30,058 nucleotides of DNA from a virus: positions 1 to 30,058 of the IMG/VR virus record IMGVR_UViG_3300044911_001353. One strand, given 5' to 3'. Of this stretch, positions 7,632-17,200 are shown one piece after another. The notes beneath the pieces were generated by a model. That model had not been told where the DNA came from. It saw only the letters and a program-made list of their open reading frames with translations, and did not search any database. Both the position numbers and the translations under genes were made by a program. The first letter of the stretch is position 1. Each line of letters starts with the position of its first letter.

Positions 7632-8894
7632 TCATGCGTTTCCTGTTCCTATCAGACCACGCTGCGTCTGCACGGCACCGCCACCACCAAGGCCACGGTT
7701 GGCCTGACGGCCGATCAGTCGTCGCTCGAGCGCACTGCGCGCCTTGGCATCGTTGCCGAACGCTGCATCGACACCTGCGCCCTCCAGACTCAGGTCTTCG
7801 GCTTCGGCCACGCCCTCGTCGAACAACGTGCCGTACTCTGACAGTTGACCGATGCCCTGGTCGATCTGCGTGTCCGACGTCGTCATTGCCGAGATGCGTT
7901 CCGCCGTCGTTCGGTCCAGCCCGACGCCCGCCTGGATGCCCTTGCCTGCCGTGTACGCAGACTTGCTCATCCGGTCAAGGTTCTGCACCATGTTGGCGGG
8001 ATCGAGGAAGAACGCAGCCAGTGCCGAGTCTCCGTTGCCCACGCCGTAGAAGTCGCTGAACGCCTGACGGATCGCCGGGTCGGCACTCTGCACACGGGCC
8101 CAGCCCTGACCGACGCGCTGCTCCAACTCGACGGGCGAGATGCCCCTCATCATCAGACTCTGCAGGTCCTCGGTGTTGTTGTCGTAGAACTCCGGTGGCA
8201 ACTGTGCCGACTGCAAGATGTTCTTCGCGTTGCGCTCATACTCGATCACGGTCTTCGCTGTCGGCGTACCGGTGAACCGACCCGCTCGGGCTTCGGCTTT
8301 CAGATACTCAACCGCTGGGAACCGACGCTTGTAGTCGTCAGTCTGCTCCAACTCGAACTCCAGCGTGGCTTCGCTGATGGTGTTGTTGATGATCCGATCC
8401 CACAGCCAGCCAGACGGATTACCCGACCCATCGGTCGAGTACAACCCACCAAGTCCTAGGTCACCTAACGTGGACGACAAGATGCCGAACAGCGCCCTGT
8501 TCTCTGCGCTGTACGCCGGCGTCGGTTCGCCACCAGGCGTCTCCGGAGTCAGCGTTGCCTCCGCACCACCTGCCTCCGCAGCGGGCGCAGGCTCCGTCGT
8601 CGGCGTCGTTGTCGGCGTTTCTGCCGGAACGGTAGGCGCAGGAGCAGGCGGAGCGGTAGGCGCCGGAGCAGGCGAAGCGGTAGGGGATGATGCCGTGGGT
8701 CGTGGCACAGTCGGACGAGGCACCGTTGGTGCTGGCGGCGGCGCAAGCGTTGTGCGTGGCACTGTGCCTGGACCGGTGTCGCCCGGTCTGGCCGTTGGCC
8801 TAGGAACCTGCTGATTGCCTTCCATCAAACGACGCAAGGCGCTGCCTGACGGCGCACCGGACTTCGATCCACCTGGGGGTGTGGGCTTTGCCAT
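7632..8894 (-). CDS. Internal-virion-like protein with Pro/Thr-rich N-terminus
   Basis: 420 residues. After a short basic start, residues about 30-130 are a Pro/Thr/Ala-rich low-complexity stretch (repeats of PRPTV and PAPAPT), surely unfolded. From about 130 a helical domain begins: an acidic TDDYKRRFPAVEYLKAEARAG segment, then EYERNAKNILQSAQLPPEFY and a GISPVELEQRV helix. Similar helical proteins occur in sets beside large virion proteins of short-tailed phages and are thought to be ejected with the DNA. It ends in a Gly-rich tail. GGAG precedes ATG by seven bases, two bases after the neighbour's stop. The ejection role is an inference from context. Confidence 0.8.
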   Translation of the reverse strand: MAKPTPPGGSKSGAPSGSALRRLMEGNQQVPRPTARPGDTGPGTVPRTTLAPPPAPTVPRPTVPRPTASSPTASPAPAPTAPPAPAPTVPAETPTTTPTTEPAPAAEAGGAEATLTPETPGGEPTPAYSAENRALFGILSSTLGDLGLGGLYSTDGSGNPSGWLWDRIINNTISEATLEFELEQTDDYKRRFPAVEYLKAEARAGRFTGTPTAKTVIEYERNAKNILQSAQLPPEFYDNNTEDLQSLMMRGISPVELEQRVGQGWARVQSADPAIRQAFSDFYGVGNGDSALAAFFLDPANMVQNLDRMSKSAYTAGKGIQAGVGLDRTTAERISAMTTSDTQIDQGIGQLSEYGTLFDEGVAEAEDLSLEGAGVDAAFGNDAKARSALERRLIGRQANRGLGGGGAVQTQRGLIGTGNA

Positions 8895-8895
8895 T

Positions 8896-9921
8896 TCAGT
8901 CTCCGTAGAACATCGAACGGATACGCATGATCGCAGCAGCCGTCAGGTCGCGTGCGCCTTTGGTGTTCTGCCACTCAGGACTGCGCCGAGCGTTGACCAC
9001 CAGTTCGTTGTTGGTCGCTGCTCGAGTGGTGCCGTTGGGTTCCTTGACGGTCAGCATGTTCTGCCACTTCGTGTTCGCCAGATCGATTGTGTCAGCGTTC
9101 ATCTCCAACTCGCGAGCGATCAGATCCCGGCTGGGAAGCAAGATGTCCCGCACCGTCATGCCTGCATCGAGTTGTGGTGTCAACCATGCGAACTGCGCCT
9201 TGGCCTGCCCCAGCATGATCGCATTGATGCCGTCCTGCGTCAGTTCGCCCGACGCCACACGCCGTGCGTACTCACGCGCCGTGTCCTCGGACACCGTGAT
9301 CAGTTGCGACGCCGCCATCTTGCGCACTGCGTCGGCCGTCGCCGTGATCTGCCCGGCCTGCAACGTGTCCCAGTCGCCCGCGCCAGCCACGATGTAGTCC
9401 GTGACCATGTCGGCTGACCAGTTGCCGTCGACAACCGACTTGGCAAGCTGCTTGATCGACTCGTCGCTGAATGCCACGCCCATTGACTTGACCTCGTTGC
9501 GAATGGTCGCCTCGGCCTGGGCGTATTGCTGGGCCTTTGATGCGCCGCCGCCACCACCGCCACCACCGCCACCACCGCCGCCGCCCCGCACGCGCGACAA
9601 CGCGTCGAGAATGCCTTGCGAACCCAACACTCTGTTGAGCGCATCACCCGTTGTGTCGAAGCGATAGGTCCACGCAGCCTGGCGAATCGTCTTGGCGTAC
9701 GACGGATCAACACTGCCGACCTGACCAATCAGCCACACGGCAGATTGGCCTTCCAGCGTGTTGTTGAAATACCTGTCGTAGTCCCGGTAATCCTCGTCCG
9801 GCTGCAACCCAGGACGCGTGCTGGCAAGCCCTTCGGCTACGCCGCCTTCCCTCAGCCGACGAGTATTCGCTGGATCTTGCTTCGGCTTGGGAGGCTTCGG
9901 GGTGTTGTTGCGAGGCGGCAT
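8896..9921 (-). CDS. Internal-virion-like protein with a 14-glycine linker
   Basis: 341 residues, ATG in a TGATG overlap with the 446-residue gene. The first 25 residues are Pro/Lys/Arg-rich. A first helical part (40-112) has LIGQVGSVDPSYAK. Then come 14 consecutive glycines (113-126), and after them a long helical domain of about 210 residues with an ARRVASGELTQDGINAIML helix and a C-terminal segment around RRSPEWQNTKGARDL. The two-domain form with a flexible hinge fits a protein that must unfold or pass through a narrow channel, but this is an inference. It belongs to a run of three such genes after the giant gene. Confidence 0.8.
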   Translation of the reverse strand: MPPRNNTPKPPKPKQDPANTRRLREGGVAEGLASTRPGLQPDEDYRDYDRYFNNTLEGQSAVWLIGQVGSVDPSYAKTIRQAAWTYRFDTTGDALNRVLGSQGILDALSRVRGGGGGGGGGGGGGGASKAQQYAQAEATIRNEVKSMGVAFSDESIKQLAKSVVDGNWSADMVTDYIVAGAGDWDTLQAGQITATADAVRKMAASQLITVSEDTAREYARRVASGELTQDGINAIMLGQAKAQFAWLTPQLDAGMTVRDILLPSRDLIARELEMNADTIDLANTKWQNMLTVKEPNGTTRAATNNELVVNARRSPEWQNTKGARDLTAAAIMRIRSMFYGD

Positions 9922-11261
9922 CAGGACTCGTACTTTCTCCTCAGGCGAGACATGTAGTTGGCACCCGGCTCATCCCAACTTGACTCGACGAGAACATCGC
10001 TCACCTGCTGCTCCAGTTCACCCGTCGTGAAGCCAGCCTCAGGGGCCTGCTCCATCCAGGCATCAGGCTTCGGCCCCGTCCAATCGTCAGCGCGCTCTGT
10101 CTGTAGCGAGCGAAGATACTGCCGCACCTGCACGAACTCCTCGGGGTTCAACCGCCGGCCAACGGTGTCCATTGCCAGTCGATCTGCTACAGCCCGCACA
10201 TCACCCAACGACTCGTTGAACGACATCATCCGCTCTTCAGTCAGCCGAGTGCGCATTGCCTGCTCGCGCTGCTTGAACTCCGTGGTCTTGCGCCCGAGAA
10301 ACTCCGCCACAGTCGCCCCGTTGCCCTGGGCGTAGGTGTCACGAATCGCCATCATCCATGCTTGCTGGAACACAGGATCGTTGGCATAGCCGTCCTCGTA
10401 CTGCATGTCCTGCATGATCCACTGGTCGGCCTGCGGGTCATATTTCATGTCGGTCATGTACCCGGCGTCGAACAGCAACGATTGGAGCCTGCTGACGTCG
10501 TCTTCCTCCAGGCCGTACGCCCAGTCCAACATGCGACCAATGGTGCTGCGGCCGGTGATGTCCTTTGCAGCACCACGGTACGACACGCGTGGCCCGCCGC
10601 CAGGCATCGACGCTCTTGCCCCTGGCAAGTTGCCCGCACTGATTGCCTGGTCGGCCATGTCCGGAGCGTTGATGTCCACCCTGCCTGCGCGCACCAATGC
10701 CGCCAGATCACCCGGGTCGACGGTTTGCACGCCGTCCAAAAACGGATTGGCGTCAACTCCCTGACCAATCGCCGTTGTTTGCTCCGTGGCCGCGACCGCT
10801 GGGGAAACACCAGCCTTGTTGGTCTGCGTGTACGCCGTGTTGGTGGTTCGGTAATCCGCCTGTTGAAGTTCCTGCCACCTATCTCCAAGCGGTCGAAAAC
10901 CTTGACGAGACTTGTCGCCCCTGATCAAACGCGGCTCACTCGTCACCAACTGCACGTACGGCCGAACGTCTAGCGCCGCCACCACCGAGCCGTTCATCGC
11001 CTCTTCGGGCAAAGCCTGAACAATCAAGGCCGCCAGTTTGTCGACGTAGTACGAATCAGGTGGTGCAATCTCCGCAGCCGTGAATTGCTCCACAATCGAC
11101 CGTGTAACGATCCGTCGCGCGTCTGCGGCGAGCAACGGCTTGACTCGTGTGGTTTCTGTTTCTGCGTCCCATTCGGGCTTTGCGCGCTCCAGCAATGCTG
11201 GATCGAGCATGATACGCGCTGCAATCTCTTCCGCAGTCCAGAACCGTTGATCCTCAGCCAT
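9921..11261 (-). CDS. Internal-virion-like protein, 446 aa
   Basis: Mostly helical, no signal peptide or membrane helix. The N-terminal 110 residues are charged helices. A middle linker (140-240) is rich in Gly, Thr and Ala. Around residues 258-269 there is RLQSLLFDAGYM, followed by an acidic turn with WIMQDMQYEDGYAND and a helix of the type ...AWMMAIRDTYAQGNG. This layout resembles the peptidoglycan-binding-like repeat (LQ..L...GY) that appears in some phage internal proteins. The C-terminus has RLNPEEFVQVRQYLRSLQ. The start follows GAGGTG and is 8 bases after the stop of the giant gene. The function is inferred from its neighbours. Confidence 0.8.
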   Translation of the reverse strand: MAEDQRFWTAEEIAARIMLDPALLERAKPEWDAETETTRVKPLLAADARRIVTRSIVEQFTAAEIAPPDSYYVDKLAALIVQALPEEAMNGSVVAALDVRPYVQLVTSEPRLIRGDKSRQGFRPLGDRWQELQQADYRTTNTAYTQTNKAGVSPAVAATEQTTAIGQGVDANPFLDGVQTVDPGDLAALVRAGRVDINAPDMADQAISAGNLPGARASMPGGGPRVSYRGAAKDITGRSTIGRMLDWAYGLEEDDVSRLQSLLFDAGYMTDMKYDPQADQWIMQDMQYEDGYANDPVFQQAWMMAIRDTYAQGNGATVAEFLGRKTTEFKQREQAMRTRLTEERMMSFNESLGDVRAVADRLAMDTVGRRLNPEEFVQVRQYLRSLQTERADDWTGPKPDAWMEQAPEAGFTTGELEQQVSDVLVESSWDEPGANYMSRLRRKYES

Positions 11262-11269
11262 GCGTCACC

Positions 11270-14200
11270 TCAATCCAGATCGGCTTCTGGCCGGATGATA
11301 GCCAAGTAGAACGACCGCAACTCCGGCCGTCGCGTCATCAGGTCGTCCATCATCCGCTCGAACGTCGCCTTGGCCTGCTCCACGCTGGCTCGGCCACGTG
11401 CCGAACCGTCCTCTCGCAATGTTGCCAGCGCAATCTTGTACTGGTCCCACGTGGTCATGATCTCACGCAGACCCTCCAACTGTGGCGATGGCGGTACGAG
11501 CGGATCGTAGACCGCCGTGCGCATCTCGTCGATGACCGATGCACGCCGCTGCCGGCCGTCGCTGCTGCTCATCTGCTCGTCGAAGATCGGGTGTGCTGCT
11601 CGATACGCCGTCGATGTCGATTGCCAATACTGGTTGGCCCTCTCGACACCCGACTCGTTGCCTGCCATCTTCATGCGATCGACGGCATCGAGGTACTGCT
11701 TCTTCAACGCGAAGTAGCGCGGTGCAGCTTCCTTGTACTTGAGTTCGGCCAAAAACTCCTCGGGCGTCAGCCTGCGACGCAAGCCTTCGATCAACTGCTG
11801 GTCGTAGGCATACTGCGACCGCTCGTCGCCTTCCTTCGCCACAGGCAGCAACCACGGTCCAGCGAACGGCATGGCCTGCAAGTAGTCGCTGTGCTGCGTG
11901 TAGAACTGCACTGCCTCTTCGGTCGTAGGCAACGACGCTCCGCTTTCCGACTCGGTCTTGCCAACCGTCAGCGCAATGGGGTTGACGATGTCGAACAGGT
12001 TGGCGTCTTGGTTCAACTCCAAGAACCTCACGGTGCCTTCGTCGATGCCCAGTTCCCGGATCAACGTCTGGTACTGGCCGTTGAGGATGTCCCGTGGGTC
12101 TTGCGCACCAAATCCGGTGAAGCCGCCTGTCTCGCCGGTGATCAACGCCTGCGGTGGGCCCGGTGTGAAAAACCCAGCAATGGCCTGGCTGAACAGAATC
12201 ACGCGTGCGTGCTCTCGAGCGCGCCTGAGGAACTCGTCACGCATCTGCGCGTTGGCGTTGTCGGGCAAGCCATCACCGATGGCGTCGAGGTGCGCCATTG
12301 CGCTCATCAGCGCCGACGAGTAGCGGACGTTGGCTTCGTCCACACGCCCGAAGCCACCCTGCATCACGCCATCCCAGATGTTCGTGACCGACGTCGGGAT
12401 GAGATGCTCCAACGCATTGCGGTTGGCTGCGTAGTCACCCAACATCGCTCGCTCGATAGGTGCTAGGTCAACGAACTCAGCGAACATATGCGTCGCCAAG
12501 TCCATCGGCACCGACACGAACGGCGAGAACGAAGGCGTGCCGAACCGCTCCGACAGACCAGGAAACATCGACGACGTAGGCGACTGGAACATCGTGCCAA
12601 TCGCTGCAACACCAACACCCGGCAGCACCTTCGACATGGTTTCCACCAGCAACCCCGAACCTGGGTAGACGAACCAATCCTGGCCTTGCTCGTCCTGGCG
12701 AACGATGCCCACGGTGCGCAGGCCCATGTAGGTCAACTGCGCCTTGCGGATCACCGTCGGATCGTCCAGGATCGTGCGCCCCCACCGCTTCAAGAAGTTC
12801 TCTTCGGCGTACCAAAACGGCAACAGGCCTCGCCCATACTCAGCGAACTGAGTGCGCACCTTCTGCGAGTCGATGAACGGCATGATGTCGCGCAGCGCCG
12901 CCTCGGCAGCCAAGTTGCCGGCTGCGTCGTTCGCGTGACGCACCTCCTTGGCGTGAGCGGCAATCGCCTGTGCCTCGTCCATCGACATCGTCTTTTCACG
13001 ACTGATGGCGCCGTACCGGCGCTCCTGGCCGACGTAGTAGTTCCACGACTTGTGCAGCCGTTCGGCGTCGTAGATCGCACCAACGGGCAGCAGCCGCTCC
13101 ATCTCGGCCAACAGATCGCGCTCCACAGTGCTGCTGTTGACGATGTCCCGCAACCCGTCTGCCAACCGCTCATCACGCATGATCTGTGGCATGGCCGAGT
13201 TGAGCGGCAGTCCCCGAAGCAACTCATTCTCCAGCCGGGTCATGTCCTTCGACGTGACGCGCAGCGACTGCGAAGTTGCGCTGCTCTCCGGCAAGGTCGC
13301 CACCCGTGTGTCGATCGCTTCTCTGATGCGTCGCCAGGTCGGGGCAATCTCGTCGGCAGGCAGTGAACGCAGCCACGCCATCGACTCCCGAGCGCCCCAC
13401 TTCTCGGCCGAGTACCCGTCCACCGATGCCATGCGGCGCACAAGATCGCTGACCTCGTCGATGCGCGTCTGATCAACCACCGCCCGACTGTGCAGCACGT
13501 TGGCGAGAGCCTGAGTTGCGCGCCCCGTCAGTTCGGGATCGAGCATCCACTGGTTCGCCTGCTTGGCAAACCGGTACCGCTGTGCAAAGAAGTGGAACGC
13601 CATCGGGCGACGAACGATCGCATCGATCGCTGGCCCGATCACTTCGTCGAAGCCGTAGCGGACGATCCTCTGCCACGTGTTCTCCTTCAACGGTTCCAAC
13701 GCAGGCCCGATCGCAAACTGCGGACCACCGTGCGCCTCGTCAGGAACGTGCGTGTCCTTCGACCGATAAACCGGCACCCAGTCGGGCGACGGTTCCAACC
13801 GGCCGCGCACGGTAATCATCTCAGCCTTGCGTTCGTGACGCAAGATGCCACGCTGCGCATCAAACGCATCTTCGATCATCGAGCCAATCAACTGCCACAT
13901 CAGATCGTTCGGCTCATAGGTCAAGGACGCTGGCTCCATGAACAGCCCGTCGCCGTACTTGATCTTCTTGCCGCGCTCATCGACGAACGTCGACTCGGGG
14001 TGCAGTTCCTCACCCTCTCGGACTTCGATGATCTCCTTGTTGTCCTTGCCGTAGCGGTACACGCGCGACTTGCGCACCGTCTGCTCAGTGCCGTCCTCGG
14101 CCTTCATGGTGCGCTCATCAAAGCGGGCACGCTGCGTCTCACGGCTCTTCTTGCCGGTCATCTGCTTGATATGCGTCCACATGCGATCGGCGTACGCCTG

Positions 14201-17200
14201 GGCGGCGTCCGGGTTCTGAATCTCGCTCGCCAACTGCACGCGTTCCTTGACGAAGTTGCGGTGCGCTGTCCAGATGGCCGGCAGTTCAGTGCCCGGGCGC
14301 GTTGCGATCGGGCGAATCTCCGAAGTCAACGGCTCGCGTGCATTGGCTGCGTCAGCACGCATCTGCGCCAGGTCATCGAGCAATGCGTCGTCCTGCGTTG
14401 CCGACCGAATCTGCATCCGCTGGGCCAACGGGCTCATCACGCTCGTCGACCGGTTGTCAGTCACGGCGCGAGGCACACGCACAGCGAACACCTCTGGCAC
14501 CTCAGGGCCGAGCTTGCCGTGACGAGCCATCAGGTTCTTCATCGCCAAGTTGAGTTCGCTGACCAGCGCCTGATCGGCAAACAGCATGTCGAGGTCGGGC
14601 AGGTTGTCAGCCGGATTGGGTGCCGTGAAGTAGCCACGGATGGCCGGGCGACTCGACTGCGCAACCGTGCTGTCGTCGAGCAGATCGAAGCCGAAGAACT
14701 GCTTGCCCCGGCGGTACGCCATGTCCATCTGCTCGAGATACATGCTGACCAGTTGGGCACGATGTTGCAGGATCTGCGAAGCGTTGCCGATGCCTGCTGC
14801 GCGTGCCATCTCGCTCACCAACAGGTCGGCCAGATCACCAGCGTTGCGCGCCTGCTCGCCTTCGTACATCGGAGGCAGCGAATCCCACATGGAGCGCACC
14901 GCTTCGTCAGGGATGATCAGCGCGCTGTCGGGTCGGTAGACGGTGACGTTGTCGTACTCGGCGTGGTTGGAGCCGCCCGGCGACTGGAACGACAACGCTG
15001 CTCGCTCCTGCACGGTGGTGTTCTCGAAGTGCCCGGCCAGCAACGCACGCACGTCGGCGTCGGCCTCGTCGATGTTGTTGTACAGCCGGTAGGTGCGCAT
15101 GTCGCCCTGCTCGACAGCGAGACGGCGCGCCTCGTCGGCCAACACCTGCTCGGCGTCCAACGCCGCCAGCCGCTGATCGAACCCTGCCAGTACGGCTGGA
15201 TCGATGTCCTCACCCAACTCCTGGGCGTCATCGAGCGCCTGCTTGCGTTCTGCCTTCACGGCCTTGCGTGCTTCGTCCCGCTGAATGCGCGCCAGGCGAC
15301 GAGAGGCGTCGGCGCTGTTCGGGCCGTACAGCGTCTGCGGCGACGTGTACAGGTGGTTCATCAACTGCCGTTGGTAGTCGTGCTCGTCGATGCCTCGGCG
15401 CATTGCTGCTGCCAGACCGTCTTGCACCCGGCTGAGCGCGTCACGCACGTCGTCGTCGATCAACACTTTCACAGTGTCGAACATCGGCGGCAGATCGGGC
15501 ACGGTGTTGAAGGTCGCTTCCGATGGCAGGATCTCGCCCGTGCGGGTGTACGCCCACACCTCGTTCTTGACCTCGTTCGGCATGTCCCGACGCCACTTGA
15601 GCACATCACCGACGACCTCGGTGTAGCGAGCCAACACTGCGTCGGTGACGTCACGCACCTCGTCGAGCGTGATCGGCCCAGTCTCGGGCAGCCGGTTCTT
15701 CACCAGGGCGAAGAACGGGTCTTGACGAGCCACCGCTTCCAACGTGACGCGTGCAACCTTCGTGTCGTTGGCCGAGAAGCCGAGCAGCAGTTCGCGCACC
15801 AGCGGATCGTCGATGCGTGCGGCCTGGTCCAAGAAGCTCGCCACGTCGTCGTATGTCAACGACGACGGCAACACGCGCGACAGCACCTCGGTCGCCACAC
15901 GCCGGCCACCCTCGTCGAGTGCAATCGTGTTCAGCACGCCCTGATGAGCTGCGTAGTTGAACATCGGATCACCGATGACGCGTTCGTGCCGCTTCCAGCC
16001 GCCACGCATCGCCACGGCCCGAACGGTCTTCATGCCACCCTGGCCGTCCGGCACCTCAAAGGTCTTGAGATCGCTGCGCTCGTACCCACGCTCGAAGTTG
16101 CCTGCCTCGGTGGCCGACACCTCGCGCATCAACACCGTTTGGAACGTCTTGGCGAACTGCTCGCCTGCTTCCACGGTGTAGTCGTTGACACCGCCAGCCA
16201 CCAGTCGGCGCCACGACGACGGCGACCCCATCAACAGGGTGTCGGCGTAGTCGGCCACGTTGAACCACGCCTTCTCCGACGTGGGCACCATCTTGGCGAA
16301 CCGACCCTGACGGGTCATGGCTGCACGCAGTTCCCGCTCGGACGCACCACTGGACAACTGTCGACGAGCGTCGCCGCCGATGCGATCCAGCATCCGGTTG
16401 ATCGGCTGCTGCAACCCTAAGCCACCCCCGCCAGGCACCTCGAGGCCCGACCGCAGCGTCACCTGCATCGACTCGGGCGTGAGCCAATACTGCAGGTTCT
16501 CAGCGAAATCGCTCATGCGCCGCTGCATCGGAGCCGTCCAGTCGAACCGATTGAGCATCCGCTCGACGGGCCGCATCATCTTTGGCAACGGGCCCTGCGA
16601 GTACAGCAACGCCTCCTCGGCGGTGAGCGCACCCTTGCCAACCTTCGCTGCGCCCAACTTCTCGACCTTCTCGATCACGTTGCGCCATGCCCGGTAGCGA
16701 CCGACGTACTGACCGCCCATGTTCTCCACGATGGAGCCGAAGCCGCCACGCAGCATGAAGTTGATCCACTCTTCACCGGCAGCGCGTGGGATGAATGCCA
16801 TGCGCAACAGCACGGCAGGCTTCCACACCTGGTTGACGAACGAGTCCAACACCTTGACGTCGGTCACGCCCATCACCTGCGACACGAACCCCGAGCGCGT
16901 GAGCTTGCGCAGATCGGTGAGGTTCGGCATCATCAGGAACTGCGCCGTGTCGTCCAGCAGCGGCGACGTGACCATGCGTCGGCCGTTGATGTACGTGCGA
17001 TCGACCGTGCCGCCCAGGCCGTATGCGTGCTGGGCGTGCAGCAGGAACTTGTCGACGAACTCCTCGCCGCCCTTCAACGACCGCATACCAGCAATCGTCA
17101 ACCCGTTGTCCAAAGCGGTGAGCATGGCTGCGCCACGGGCATGCCCGGTTGGGTGCTTGATAATCTCGTCGAACCACATGCGCCGCATGTACTCGGGCAT

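Noticed and set aside
8560-8790. Imperfect repeats that could be taken for a DNA repeat array
   Set aside because: They are codon-level repeats of Pro/Thr/Ala in the N-terminus of the 420-residue protein, with no regular spacers.
13490-16420. 976-residue rightward open frame opposite the giant gene
   Set aside because: It lies wholly antisense to a well-supported gene, its product is rich in Arg, His and Val as expected for a mirror frame in GC-rich DNA, and it has no ribosome site or family pattern.
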